In this document: positions 22,988 through 35,543 of the stretch, one piece after another | Position numbering within the stretch: the stretch's first letter is position 1 | Layout of the letters: every line of letters starts with the position of its first letter | Origin: Halichondria panicea | Lineage: Eukaryota; Porifera; Demospongiae; Suberitida; Halichondriidae | Length of the DNA: 64,000 bases | Assembly (NCBI RefSeq): GCF_963675165.1 | Contig: NC_087389.1 | Span: 5,616,120 to 5,680,119 of the forward strand | Direction: 5' to 3' | Notes under the pieces: model-generated | Seen by the model: only the letters and a program-made list of their open reading frames with translations | Told to the model about the DNA's origin: nothing | The model's database searches: none | Position numbers and translations under genes: made by a program

Positions 22988-23310
22988 CAGGGTTTCATAT
23001 AGTGGGGGGGGGGGGGCGGGAAGCTTCCCCCCCAAAAGAAAGGGGAGAGTTTGAGTACTAGACCCAACACACGTCTTTTGCTAGAGGATGATTGTCTGTC
23101 TTACCACAAATCTATTCATTGCTTTTGGTACATGTGGTTTCTAGTGTTGTATACGGTGCACAATAACAACCAGCATACCAAGTTACATGGAGTTGCTAAT
23201 AGGCACCAACAACAAGGGGTGTGGTAACCAGAAGTTGGCGTGGCCTCCAAACTTTCACGCTGGCGTGCGCGGTTTTCCCCCCCAAACTTAAAATCCTAGA
23301 TGAAACTCTG
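22988..23310. mobile_element. B-specific foldback insertion (CAGGGTTTCATA family)
   Basis: A 323-bp insertion absent from copies A and C, where TTACATGGTATCG is continuous. It starts CAGGGTTTCATATAG, ends AGATGAAACTCTG, and is flanked by ACATG on both sides. G-run/C-run sub-ends are inverted. Relatives lie at 25509-25757, 46775-47019 and 27945-28118. Confidence 0.8.
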
Positions 23311-24319
23311 ACATGGTATCGTGCTAAATCTGACATCTCCCAAATATCTGGTACTATTTGAAAGGTCTTTTTCTAAGCTTTCAGAAAATCATAAAATTGG
23401 ATCCACGGAATTCAAGTTATGGCGACTGAACGAGTCCACTAACCAATTGATTAAACGGGGGACATGTACATGTAGTACATACCTGCACATTAATTTATAC
23501 TATTCACTCACTCTAACACTTCTTGGGGGGTGGCTGTTCGATAGTCAATGGTATTATGGTCCTCCCCTTTATCTGCCTCATGACCTCTGTCCTTTGACCC
23601 TCGTGACCTCTTCTTAGCAGCAGGATCTGGGGGTACAGGGGGACGATTGGAGGATCGTTTAGGGGTAGTGGATGGTTCAGGGGGCGCCTTCCGCACAGGT
23701 ACATGTACTTGACCCCTGCTGGGGGGAGGGGAAGGTTGATAATTCAAACGTTCAATTGTGTCATAACAAGAGTAGAAAAGAGTACTTATTTCTTGAATTA
23801 AAAGTCGTAACTTGAGTTGGTGAAATCCATTTAATAAAACATGTGCCTCTTTATGTCCTACATGTATCACATGGTGTAATAAATCTACCACCTTTTTATC
23901 TGGTGGAAGGGACCTGGCTCTAGCCTTGGTGAAATTACCCACTTGGGTACAAAACCATCTCTGCATGAGATAATCATCTTATGTTATATTTCTTAGAGCT
24001 ACAAAAGCTAATAACGAGGCTGTACCTGAATGAGATGTAGTCCTGGGTGGTTGAGGAAGGCGACGACTCTCTTACTGTCCTCCTTGGACACGCTACTTGA
24101 TAATCTGTACCTATAGAGGAGGATACAGGCACTGAGGCATAAATATAGAACCTTTTTGCAGTGCCTTACTGGGAAACCTATAGAACTACATTACATAAGC
24201 ACAAATCAATAATAGTACAGTACGTGCACTTGCAACAGAGATTTGCCAATTAAAACCACAATTACATTGTTAGCTATGAACATTACATTATCTATAATAT
24301 AATTTCGGCCACTTCTACA

Positions 24320-24508
24320 AATAACCTAATCTACCAAAAAAGGGTAAGTAGAAACTTCAGAAACCCCAACTTGTATGTACTTGAGAAGGAATAATGAATG
24401 ATGACTTCAAAATTTAGGGAAAGTCCCCAAGAGGGAATTGAACCCACGCCTTACCTTATCTATCATCTAATCTACTAAGCCACCACCCTAACCACTAGGC
24501 CACACCTA
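24320..24508 (-). repeat. tRNA-derived SINE, copy B
   Basis: On the minus strand an A-box-like TGGCCTAGTGG (24493-24503) is followed about 60 nt later by a B box, GGTTCAATTCC (24433-24443), and then a non-tRNA body ending near AATCTACC. There is no tRNA cloverleaf or mature end, so this is a SINE and not a tRNA gene. Confidence 0.6.
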
Positions 24509-25208
24509 TTCTGTCCCTAGCTTTATTACACCTCTTAGTCATCACTGTTGTACTCCTCAAAACAGGAAATGGGTGTAGTCTGAAACTACCTCCAGCCCAG
24601 AGAGAGGTCATGTGACTTGAGAATTCTCTTTGCCAGTGATGCTTCTATATTGGAAATCTTATGTACCTCATTCTCCCCTCCCCCGGCCCCACCAGCACCG
24701 GCTAGCAGGGGTCAAAGTGCACCACACACTCACACCTGCACAACAGAAACAGAAGAACAATTAACTTAGTAATCGATCAGCTCTGAAACTAGAGTTCAGA
24801 TCACGAATCTGAATTCTGAAAGCTCTCGTTCAGATGGTATGCTCAAAACACAAATTTGTAACAGGCTATTTTCGGATAAAGACTATGGCCATGGCATAAC
24901 AGGCCCACACAATTCTTCTGAAATGGACTCTTTACTTTCAAAAAATAATGTTATCGCACTCTTCAAACAGCTCCACCACAGAGCTCATCTTAACATCCTT
25001 CATTTCTAGGGTACTATAATCCGCTCTGTAACTAGAGTTCTCATGGTCTAAATTGAAAGGGTTTTCTGATTGATCTTAACACATTATCAAAAGGCCTCTT
25101 TCTAAGCTTTTAGAAGATACTGAAATTAACATTATTGTACCAACGCACCCTTCCAACAACTCCACCCTAGAGCTGATCTCCTCAGTGTTGATAAAGTTGA
25201 GGACCATT

Positions 25209-26829
25209 TCCAGTCCAACAAAACATGAGAGAATACTCGTGAAATCCTCGAGCTCTTTGAGAGGACAGGCTGTACGATGTCTTGATCGAACCCTCTTATC
25301 CTCACACTCACACCTCACACACAGTCACCACCGCCCACACACTCTGAGAACTGCTCACCCACAGCAGCCAACAACAGCTCCTACCATACCTTGGTCTGAG
25401 GGGGCGGGGGATTATGACATGATTATGATTGTGATTTCAAATGTAAAACATTCTTCAGTGCTTGTATCTAAGCACACCATTGGAAAGGTAATTCTGAGCT
25501 ACATGTATCAGGTTTCATACAGAGGGGGGGGGCTGGGATTTCCCCCCCCCCTTGAACTCTGAATGATGTCATAATAAAATGTATACTAGTAAAATGTCAT
25601 GATTTGAAACACACGAAAAGCCCAAGTTGCACCTCAGATGATCATTTCGTAAAATCATTTCGTAAAATTTTACGATGATCATTTCGTAAAAAAAAGGAAC
25701 AACCTCCCTGAAATAAACGTTTCGCCCTCCCAGCTAACAATCCTGTATGAAACCCTGGGTCTATTGAATGGATAATATGAACACAAATTACGGGCTCTCA
25801 AAGATAGCTACCAAAACTACTGAAATTTAGAAAACAGTGTAAGGCTATCATGACATAGCCGTTGCTTATCACAGAACTTGTATACTATAATCATGGCGCC
25901 TCACTGTGTGCATCTTTCTGACTTTGAATGACCACAATCCACCATGAGCATTATCAGAGTCCTCCCAAATAGGTCTCCTATTCTCATTCCTCATAAGATG
26001 GTAGCTCTCTCTCTCGCCCAACTGCTCTATGGGACGAATATTGTTGACCACACCCCAAAATGCCTGTTGGTGGGTAGGGGGCGATGTATTGATATTATAA
26101 TGAACGTGATGGACATCACCTTGATGGTCTTGACTGTACACAAAGGTTTGAGATTCTCAAAGAAATCTTTGGCAGTTGCTCCTCTTCGTGTACTGTATGA
26201 ATAATGAGAACATTCACAATATAATTATAATAACACGCACACACCATATTATAGTACAGGGGCACAGCACAAAATACACTATAGAGTACAACACTAGTAG
26301 TAGATACAGCATGGGACAGAGGGCCAGTTGCCTGTATGACTATTGCATAAAACACGAGGATTCTCATGCTACATCTGTTTTATATCACGATGACCCCGTA
26401 CCGAATCATGCCTCCAGGCTATGCGTAATATAACAGGGAAGGGAGTGTATGACTTGACTACACCTTGTTACCTGGACACAGCACAACGATACTTTACAAG
26501 GAGGGGGACAGCACAAACACAGAACTGGCATAACTAGCTACACACACACAATGGCCACCACCAGATATATAACTACACCATTTTGTCCCCCTCTCAACTA
26601 TCCAGTTTCTACACAAACACACGTACGTACACACACTCACGCGTCATGCCAAAACATCCACGATGAGTTAAGGAGATAATTATCAGGGTCCCCCCCACTA
26701 GGCTCATTCATTCACAGCCACGGCATCTTCCCTTGCCTTCCTTGATAGCCTGGGAGAGCTGGTCCGCATCTCTTCACCACCTCGCCCTGTTCTTAGAGTA
26801 CTGTCTTCTGCCACTGTACCGTCAGCCAT
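25209..26829 (-). pseudogene. EIF4E3: eIF4E class 3 gene, copy B (disabled)
   Basis: Cap-binding translation factor family. Exons: 26641-26829, 26120-26192, 25905-26063 and about 25209-25395. Family signatures: WMFWHD in exon 1, FFENLKPLCTVKTI in exon 2, FWGVVNNIRPIEQL and RRPIWEDSDNAHGGLW in exon 3, and ELLLAAVGEQF in exon 4. The last exon is broken: the codon after TKVW is TAG (CAG in copy C), a second stop follows DCV (TGA for TGT), and 18 nt encoding IWNEDM are deleted. Copy C is intact at all three sites. The first three exons are unharmed, pointing to recent loss. Confidence 0.85.
25509..25757. mobile_element. Foldback MITE with poly-G/poly-C sub-ends
   Basis: Starts CAGGTTTCATACAGAGGGG and ends with the inverse CCTGTATGAAACCCTG. 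The interior contains three copies of ATCATTTCGTAAAA, partly inverted. It lies in the last intron of eIF4E3. It is present in unit C at 46775-47019, so it predates the duplication. Confidence 0.8.
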
Positions 26830-27183
26830 CTTGTAGGGAATCTAAACAAGTGGGCGAAACTAGCAAAACACAGATGTAGTTTATTTTAGTGACGACCTTT
26901 TTCTAGCTTAACAAACAGTTTGTTCCTTGGACGACCTTTACCATTATTCTTGCACACTGGGCCATATGCATTTTATAATGAATTCACACAAAAAGCACAA
27001 ATCAAGGAACTAAGACAGTACAATAATTATTATAAGAGAGTTAGGTTCTATTGCACATCACAGGTTTTCCTCTGCACAGGTTTTCTGTGTGTGTGCAGAT
27101 ATAAGTAATTATCATGAATAAGCATAATGACAGGTGCAGGTGTTCTGTGTCTGCATGTGTGCATGATCAACATAATGGCAGAC

Positions 27184-27533
27184 TTACTTAGCTGCTGCTG
27201 ACTGACAAACTTCAAATGCCAATGCTTCCTTTCCCTTTCTCAACAGCATCTCCACCAGAGCTCTGTAAGTAGCGGCCCCTGGATTATGCTGTCTCCACAG
27301 TCTCAAGGCCTTGTCCATCGCTATTTGTGTGCCATTAGCAAGCTGAGCAATTCTGACATCACTTTGCTCTGCAGGACTCAGTCCCAGTTGTACAGCGTAG
27401 GTGTCCACAGTGTCAAAGTGATCTGCCAGGTCCAACATGTCTCTCTTTTCAATTTCAGTGTCAAGTTGAGAGTCGGTCACTTTTGTATGCTCCTTCAATT
27501 CCTCAATGGTCACAGTCCTCGGTCCACCAGCTC
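27184..27533 (-). CDS. Death domain 2 exon, gene B (last exon)
   Basis: Encodes VTIEELKEHTKVTDSQLD, LADHFDTVDTYAVQLGLSP, ALRLWRQHNPGAATYRALVE and a last helix ending SAAAK. This is a canonical Death domain with the LGLSPAEQ turn and the W-R-Q-H...AT-Y-x-x-L signature. Its first third aligns with the half-fold exon (TGVRDQQLDQEI), suggesting that the half-fold and the DQQ cassettes derive from repeated partial copies of this domain. The sequence at the stop (AAG TAA GTC) also resembles a splice donor, so a further exon cannot be excluded. Confidence 0.8.
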
Positions 27534-30500
27534 CTGGGAGAAGGAAAGGGGTGTGGTTAATGGGGTGGAACCTTTGAGAGTAAACGGACATTATTAACAG
27601 GGCTTCATAGAGGGGGGAGCACGCTCGCCCCCCTGGCAATTGTGAATTTTTGTATTGAAAATAATAGGACATAACACACAGTGTTACGGCCTGTGACACA
27701 CCAACCAAACAAAGAGCTCTGCCTTAATATTCATAACAAGAATAGAGTTCTTTACGATAATTAAGCTGCTATTCTTCTACTCTGTGTGTTCCATACGTTC
27801 ACAATTTCTTCTTCTAAGGCACTATCTGTAATTTGTAAGTACATGCAGAGGGAGATTCAAGTTGAAAAAGGCTTGTGTCGCTCAGGCTATGGCTTTATCT
27901 AGTACTATAATTATGCAAATGAAATTTCTGCATTTTTCCACAATCAGGGTGTCATACAGGATTTTGAAGTAGAGGGGGGAAATGAGAAAAGTAATCAGAA
28001 AGTGTTGCTAGAAAAAGGTCAACTGTTATTTCAATACCCAGCTATGGACACTCAGTCATAATTGAAAGGGGGAGCTAGGGGAGGGATATCCCCCCTTTCC
28101 CCCCTGTATGACACCCTGACAATAATAGCGATATACGACAGTCTAACACAAACATTTCCTGGGGGGGGGGGCACGGGTAATCACCTCGCCCTCCATTTTT
28201 CTGAAATGTTAATTTTGCCTGCCCCTGTCACGTATGAAGGCCTGACATACTCTCTCTAAAAGCAAACCCATATAGCAGAACACTACAAATTCACTGAACA
28301 AAAGCTCAGCACAGTATATTTATGTAATCCACACATACCTGAGGGAATGGTGTGTGGATATGAAGTGAGGACATCTTGTGAGGTCTCTCCTTCAGTGACA
28401 TCAGCAGCTGTGTCTAATATTGAGATACAGTATTTTACAACAACTACTGGCGTGTATATACCGATAATCTGTTACCAACGGCACTTCCTTACTGGTATAT
28501 AGCTGTTGATCACTCATCACCGTCTTCTTAATACACACATGTTCCATTGCAGGAGACAATTTGTCTGAGGAGGGAATATTTATAATACAAAAGTGATAAC
28601 AAAACAAAGCTTACCAGAAGTAATGTGCTGATCATGATCATGTACTTATGAGTAAAAAATATTAATAAGTGTATGTATGGCCATACAAAGTCATTTGTAG
28701 TTTCTCAGGCCTTCGCGCTTGGAAATTGGCAGCTTTACAAAAAAGAAATATCACGTGACCTCAAATTAAAGGCACTAAAAGAAAAGAAAATGATAAATTT
28801 ACATGGTTTTTGGTCATGAATAATTATAACTATGACTAAAATTAATTAGTAGAAATTATGCACTTCCGCTTATTGAGGAAGTTAGGGGTGTGTTTCAATT
28901 AAAAATCTATGAATATCATTATCATTAAATATTAATTTATCAAATGTCTCAATCCGCTTGCTATTTTAGGAATTATAGCCTGAGAAACACCAAATTGACT
29001 TTGCATGGCCTATACTGAATTTTGAAGTGTTAATTGATAGAAGAAAAGCCCAATGCATGTGTCTCACTGTCCAGTTACCTAGTTACTACTGATACGTGGT
29101 GAAGTGAAAAAAATGCACAAACACTGAAAATATAGTTACCTGTGATGCTATCAGCCAAATTGATGAGATCCACAGTGGGCCTTTTGAGACCATCTGATAG
29201 GAGACTCCATGTTACATGTTGTGTACTCAGGAGCTTGGCCAACATTTCACGCAAGCACGACACATTATTTCCACGATGCTCGCTATCAATGTTGGTGAGA
29301 ACAAAATGACTGAGACCTAAAGCCAATCCCAGATTGAACCAGTAAGGGCTGGCACTTTTAAGTTTCTCGTAAACATGTTGTAGATCGGTCATTGTCAAAG
29401 CCTGTACAAAAGCAACAATCAACAGGGTTTCATTTGGTGAGGGTTACCCTCTCGGAAATACCTTCTAGAGGAAACTCAATGGGAATACAATTGAGGGGTT
29501 CTGGTGAACAATATTCTTAAAACAGGGCAGATATAGTAATGAATTCCTGGGGTCACGAACCCTCTAGATATATACATGTCATCAACACCCTAATATCATG
29601 CACGTACACCATTTGCTCCCCTTGCCAAAATGTCAGGAGGATAAGTAGATACAAGATTTAGAGTACTGCCTACCTTGTGCACGTTCAGCAGGTGAGGAAA
29701 TTTCTCCGCGATTAGAACGATGTCACTCTCAGGGATTTCTTGATTGAGTTGTTGGTCTCTCACTCCAGTCTTCTTACACACATCTTCCATTACTGTAACA
29801 GAGGACAATTCACCTCAAGAAAAATATTGGGCCAAAAAGTAAAAGTATTCTATATAAGCGACATAAAAAACTTAATTACAGCAACCATTGGAGATATTTT
29901 AGGACACAAAAAACTGTTAAGTCTGAGTTGGTGCTACAATTACATCAACTACACAGTATCAACTACACAGGCACTGAATTATACACGAGGATTAACATGA
30001 TCAGGCACAGGACAAATTAATGATCATAACCTGTCGACCAAACGGCACTTTCTTACTGGTATGTTGATGTGGATCACTCGTTGTATTGACCACATGTTCC
30101 ATTGCAGGAGACAATTTGTCTGAGGAGGGAATATTTATAATACAAAAGTGATTACAAAACAAAGCTTACCAGAAGTAATGCTCTGATCATGATCATGTAC
30201 TTCCGTCTTCAAGCACACATCTTCCATTACAGAATTACCTGAGGAAAAGCAGACACAGCTCATGTAGTACGTCTGTCAATTAACATGCTCACTCAAACAA
30301 AGCTGTTGATCACTCATTCCAGATCCAGTGCTACTAACAACATTGGCCAGAGTCCCACATTGATTGACTGAAAACAACAAGAATTACTATAAATTGACAT
30401 CATGCACATTGAACCCTGAACCCTCATACATATACAGGTATATTATACCTGAGGGGGATAATACAATGATACGAAAATACTTTGTTATACTATATTATAG

Positions 30501-33062
30501 TACACAAATATAAAAACTGCAAATATTTACGTATAGTGCTACATAACTACCGGAGTATTGCAGCTGATGTCTCTTTCCTTCAGTGTTCACATCTGAGGAG
30601 GCTTCACATGTAACAAAGGAAAACAAAGATAAACTCCTAAATAGTATATAGTTGCAATTTACCAGAAGGTAACAGATGTTCAGTATCAGTAATTTAGTAA
30701 GTCCTAAAGTGATGTATATGCCATGTACTTACCAGATTGTGGCTGCTGATCACTCTTTCTCTCAGTACAAGTACCTCCCGCGTACGTAGCAGACAATGGT
30801 TTTCCTAATTATGAGTAAATAAGTTAACTTTTAATTATACAAAAAACGACTGTACTCACCAGAACCTTCGCTATTGTCCAGCCAGATTCTATGTTCATCA
30901 CTGAGCTCTCCCCACACACGTGTCTGAAGGGAGCACTTCCAAAACTTACAGCCACTCCGTTCAATCACATCAGCAAGATGCAATTTGCCAGTGCTCTTCT
31001 TGCATGGGCAAAAGATGGCTGTCTTGGGTGTGTCGTTGTTGTAATGCAACACTGCACAGGACAATTTAATGCTGTGCAAAATTTCGTTTCGAATCATAGG
31101 GCATACTTCATTGCGAAGAGAAACAGGGATGTCGATATACACTTCCATATATGAGAAGGAGTCGATCAGAGTCACAGTACACGGGAGATCGGAGATTTCG
31201 TACTGGATACAATTTTTAGCAAAAATGCTTGTTTCGCCTGAAGGGAGCAAAACTTTCCAGCCCACCCTCTTGATCACGTCCACAACTAGACAGCAAAAAA
31301 CTCCAGAGCGAATACACCCACTACGAAAGTAGATAGCAAGGGGCGCTATTGTGAAGGAGGAACGAATTTTATCTAGCTCAGCAGGTGGGATCGATGTGAG
31401 TAGAGATGGCATGAAGAACTCGGCTTGGTGGATAGTGGACTCCACTAGTGCAATGGGAGCAATCACGAGAAGCTTTTTCATGATCAACAGCATATCTTCT
31501 GGAGAAAAGATGCCTTCAACATAATGCTTCTCGAAGAATTGTAGGAACTCTACAGTGACTATGCCTTGATCTCGAAATCTCTTCCACATGGCCTCGGTCA
31601 TTCCAGGGCTTAGCGTAGAGCGTGATTTGATTTCAGCATTCCTCAGGGAGATGGCGTGCTGTGAGAGCTCGGTGATCTTGTCTAGTGGAATCTGGGCATC
31701 CACAAACACTGTGTTGGGGAGAATGGAGGGATAGTAGTGCGCTATGCACACGTTGTCAAAGAAGACCAGAGCAGCTTCAAGATCTTGAAGCGCGTAACGA
31801 AATCGAGTGGCTAATCGGAGACATTCTTGCTTGCTTAGTACACCTCGCTCGAGAGTGGCAGATAAACTCTGGAGAAGTGAATCCAAGAAGGACCACCAGA
31901 TGGGCATTTTGACTTGTAGCGGAATAGAACGCTCAACGGCAATTCTAATCCTATTGGCAGTGGCCAGTGAATCATCATCTCGGCTGATCGTGTTGAGACC
32001 AAAAATCAGATTGTTCAACGCTAGATCGTTGTACACCAAAAGCTTCTTGATATCGGGTGGCAGCATGTTGAGAATCTCTTGATTCCTCTTGGTAAGTGTA
32101 TCCAAGCTCTTGAGCTGATCTAAAAACGTGCCCACAAAGATCATCTTTGGCTTCTTGTCTTGTGAGGTATGGGACTCAATGGATCGAATGAGACTCTGAA
32201 GTGTCTCCCCGAGGGTCATGTGAGATGCATGAGGACTACCAACAAGCTGCCCATCCTTGTAGTACTCGTCAGAAGGGAAACTGGAGAGTTCGTCAATTAA
32301 ACGCAGGACTACCAAAGCCACCGAAATGTGCTTGATGAAGAGAGGGCTGATGTCGTGGAATTGGGGTTGTCCGCCGCAGTCGGTAACGTACACCCAGTTG
32401 GAATCAAACAGTTCTCCTTCTTGCTGGTCACTGCTCAACAGTTGGTCAGTTCCCTGTGAGGCTGGCTTCAGCTCTTCTGCCACACCACTCACTACACTCG
32501 CTATCACTTCATCGATGGCTTCGTCCAACATTCTTGCAGAGCCAGAAAGTTCATCGGAATCGTTCGTCGATGGGCTGGATTTGGAACCAGATTTTGTCTT
32601 GGTTGTGGTCATCCTCTTGGGAATCCTTAATGCCGTGATCATCTTTTTCAAGCTCTTGGCAATTCTTGATGCCGTGGATCGATCAGTACTTTTTTCAACT
32701 AAACGATTGGTGCTTTCTTGTGATAACTTGGCAATGATTTGAGCTAGTAGATTGCGCAGCTTTGACTGAGACATCTCTTCCCAGCCTCTTCCAGTTGTCT
32801 TGAATTTTGCGTTGGACACAGGTCGAATGCGTATTGGCTTTTCCATACAAGGAGTGCTGTCACGCTGTAGTGGAGGGGGCTGGTCAGTTAGCAGGTGCTT
32901 GAGGTTGGTCTTCCCTGTTCCCGCAGGTCCAAACACGAGCATGTTGACAATGTTGACCAAGACGTGTCCGTGCTTCATCCCCTCATCAAACAACCGCTTC
33001 GATTCTAAACAGGATGTGTGAATGTAACTAACTATATGCAATACTTCAGAGCTAGGTGACAA
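27184..33062 (-). CDS. Roc/COR-like GTPase-Death receptor gene B
   Basis: A predicted intracellular signalling receptor. Exons: 30860-33062 (head), 30733-30804, 30551-30592, 30293-30367, 30170-30238, 30057-30119, 29674-29792, 29140-29401 (Death domain 1), 28493-28564, 28339-28407 and 27184-27533 (Death domain 2, stop TAA). Every junction has GT/AG and the frame is conserved throughout; cassettes are phase 1-1. The product would be about 1050 residues. The head binds nucleotide; the Death folds presumably recruit adaptors or caspases (inference from family). No lesions were found. It lies upstream of eIF4E3 on the same strand with a gap of about 0.35 kb. A truncated cassette (DHDQHITS) near 28610-28650 has lost its 5' half. 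Confidence 0.8.
27945..28118. mobile_element. Foldback MITE in a tail intron of gene B
   Basis: Starts CAGGGTGTCATACAGGATTT and ends CCCCTGTATGACACCCTG, inverted. It is 174 bp and absent from the matching intron of unit C. A further piece of the family (CAGGGCTTCATAGAGGGG) begins near 27599. Confidence 0.8.
28676..29012. mobile_element. B-specific MITE in a tail intron
   Basis: A 337-bp insertion relative to unit C (about 50410-50440). The ends are inverted: GGCCATACAAAGTCATTTGT at the left matches the complement of the right end (ACCAAATTGACTTTGCATGG) with a few mismatches. Non-coding. Confidence 0.7.
29140..29401 (-). CDS. Death domain 1 exon, gene B
   Basis: 262 nt, phase 0 in and phase 1 out. 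It encodes a six-helix Death-type fold: MTDLQHVYEKL, then WFNLGLALGLSHFVL, CLREMLAKLL and TWSLLSDGLKRPTVDLI. The buried Trp and LGLALGL helix are typical of Death domains. The C copy (50560-50824) has one extra codon. The preceding exon 29674-29792 is a separate half-fold. Confidence 0.8.
30860..33062 (-). CDS. Head exon of gene B: Roc-like GTPase and COR-like module
   Basis: A 734-codon exon. Residues 45-53, GPAGTGKTN, are the P-loop. DCGGQPQF at 228-235 is the G3/switch II motif typical of Roc domains, and FVGTFLDQL at 309-317 fits the G4 region. A Ser/Thr/Lys-rich insertion (about 112-215) separates the P-loop from G3 and differs strongly between B and C. After the GTPase, WWSFLDSLLQSL (about 390) marks a COR-like start, followed by winged-helix-type sequence. 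The last ~180 residues contain a conserved FCPCKKS motif and WGELSDEHRIWLDNSEGSG, where the exon ends in phase 1. ATG at 33062 is the first in-frame Met and is shared with copy C. Confidence 0.85.
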
Positions 33063-35543
33063 GTTGGACTACCGTAGAAACTGGATTATTAGCGCATGCG
33101 CTCATGCATGGGGTCAATAGCAGAGCTCTATATTCTTATATTCGAGAATGCGCCTATAATGCAGTCATAATATTATTCTAGCCCCACCCAGTAACCGGAT
33201 GTCTCTGTGACGAGTGATGTTTCGAGGCAAGCTGACTCAATCTTATCATAAATATATGTTACAGTTCATTTTACACTTCATTTTAAATTCATATCGTTTA
33301 TAAAAACAATCATATTGACCAAGAACTTGGAACAAAAGGAGTCTCACATTCTCTCAGCATGATCAGACAAGGTAACAGCATGCCCAGAGAGTCCTTCCAG
33401 ATGGATATCACCAGATATAATTATAGCTACCATGCACTGTACAAGCTAGCTCATAGAAATCAATTCAAAATGTTCACCAAATAATTCGCATGCCATGTAA
33501 ACGTAGCGGGTCATTTTCGTGGGGTAAAAATTCGTTCCACTCGAACACGGTGATGTTTGTGAGTGAAAATGTTCATTGCCTGCACTGCATTGCATGCGTT
33601 CCAGTAAACCACGCCTAGGTCAGCTTGCCCACGAAAATAATAACGAATATCTTACCACACAAAAATTATCCGCTATACGGTAGTCTGTCAATTGGCTTGG
33701 CATAATCAACCCTACAGGTTAGGTAGTCCATTGGTTTGGATATAGCCTCAACAAAACCAGTTATTAGTGTTTCAGATTTTGATGTTAAAGTCCCCCACAC
33801 GCCTCAGGGTTAATTGTATTGACATTCTGCGCAACCAAGACAGTGTGAAAACACAATACAATAACAGTACTTGTGATCACACATACATGTTGTATTGTAA
33901 ACAAAATTACATCAAATCATACGTAACTTGGTGCATGTACAATAGAGTACATTGAGTGTGGAAGGCAACTAGGTAGCTCTAGTTATACAATAGAAAAGCA
34001 TTTAATGGAAGGACCGGCATCGATCTGCTACAAACAATGGATACAGCAGCTGTACGTACATAAAACTTTAAAGCTTGCTAAGTGAGTGATCCACCAATGA
34101 CAGGGAATGTGGCTGATCATTACAGGAATGTGCTATGGATGAATTAACATGATGATGTCACTAAGTACACAGTACAACGTTACCAACCCAATCACTCAAT
34201 CACAGTGACTGTACATGTATGTGTGCATATATTGATGCAATGTCTGATAAACAGTATCCATAATTAATTATAACACATGTACCACAGTGTGTGGAATATA
34301 GTCAAAGGAACAATGCTCTAGCTTGATCAAACCAGGACCACATGGAAGGGAGTAAGCAACTAATACACACCATATAAATACATGTCAGGTATGTCAAACA
34401 CACTTGTAGTAATGTAAGTTGTGTGTGTTGACCAAGGCTAGGCGGGCTAATCATAGATTAAGTCTACGCATGTGCTTGTGCAATTAATCCATGATTTGAG
34501 TGGTTGTATACAAACCTTATTAAGGTAATGAAAGAGGTGAAGCCAACAGTTTAATAAGAGCGGGATTACCAACATTGAAACATTAAGACAGCTCACAACA
34601 GCTGTACGTACACACTACATGTATACAGTAGAGGACAAATTAAAGTTTATGATGCGTTTGTTAACCCGAGGCACTCCACAGGCTATAGTAGTCAATCTGT
34701 GTGTCTGTGGATATGAGTCTATACTCACCCGGATGTGATAGCACTGTATTGGTACCATGGATAGCCTCAACACAACAAGGTTTTATAATATTAAAGGTTA
34801 AAGCTTTGTTGTCGAGCAAAAGCTAAAAAGCATGAACTGCACGTTGGCCTATATGTACACGTGACTTTGATTTGAGGCTGTAAACGTATAGACCTCAAAC
34901 TAACGCCGAGGGTTTGCACTTCAGTTTGATTCTGTTGCACAAACAAAATAATTGTTTTGTGCATGTGCGCTCAAGCTTGCAATATATAGGTACTGAGAGC
35001 AAAAACATTTTAACTTTCCTCGTAAATAATTGGAAAATGCAGAGCGGGATTACAAACATTGTACAATGGATTTTGTACATACAGTCTACTAATAACTATA
35101 GTCACGGTAGAGGACAAATTAACGTTTCTGTTCTGTTTGCATATAATTATAGTCTCTGCATTTGTGCTGATTCTGTTGCACAAGCCAGTGGGAAATGCAG
35201 TAGCTAGGAAGGTACTGAGAGCGAGCGGAAAACATTTGAACGCCCAAGCACAGGAAGCCACACCCACTTTCCTGCGCATGACAGGTGTGGTCACTAAACG
35301 TACAAAAGCTCAATCTGAATACCTAGTGCTGCTCACTGCTTATGAATAGCTCCACTTTAGCTTATACTATAAGGCCTAGAGGGGTGCTCATCTCATAGCT
35401 GGATAAGCAAAACAATTGTTTTTGTGCATGTGCAATCAAGCTTGCAATATCAAACCACTAATCATATTCATAGTAATTAAGGCTGATAATGTAAACACAG
35501 TAATCACTAAACCATGCACAGGTGGTACAGTCAAATTCCTCAG
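33063..35543. other. Intergenic region between receptor B and microexon gene B
   Basis: Contains the promoter side of gene B and an old MITE at about 33501-33680 (right tip CCGCTATACGG). An internally repeated area covers 34540-35450: AGAGCGGGATTAC and GTAGAGGACAAATTAA occur twice about 0.5 kb apart, and TGTGCATGTGC...CAAGCTTGCAATAT twice. A 96-codon frame at 35059-35349 is unchanged in unit C, but the surrounding DNA is equally conserved, so this is no evidence of coding. Confidence 0.5.

Larger units (their letters stand above)
21915..24110 (-). pseudogene. RVxF-motif gene, copy B
   Basis: Exons: 24026-24110 (KEDSKRVVAFLNHPGLHLIQ), 23512-23960 (RWFCTQVGNFTKARARSLPP, then a Pro/Lys-rich segment with PPVPPDPAAKKRSRGSK), about 22507-22636, about 22246-22290 and a last exon from about 22077 down to about 21915. 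The first exon looks like a helical LW/TFIIS-N-like piece, a weak impression only. The KVKF motif near the C-terminus is kept. The 22.5-kb exon has an in-frame TGA where copy A has CAA (after GGGMT), and the last exon has small deletions. No 5' exons precede 24110, so all copies are 5' truncated. Confidence 0.6.

Noticed and set aside
24433-24503. tRNA gene on the minus strand
   Set aside because: A- and B-box-like motifs are present, but the sequence cannot form an acceptor stem or anticodon arm and continues into a repeated body; a SINE explains it.
25076-25318. Armadillo-like domain frame (ISSRVELLEGCVG)
   Set aside because: This frame overlaps the eIF4E3 last exon in another phase and runs into its 3' flank. 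Related non-coding sequence recurs at 24.95 and 9.25 kb, so the frame is spurious.
35059-35349. 96-codon hydrophobic frame identical in units B and C
   Set aside because: Flanking non-coding DNA is equally identical, there is no splice or start support, and an equally long frame exists on the opposite strand.
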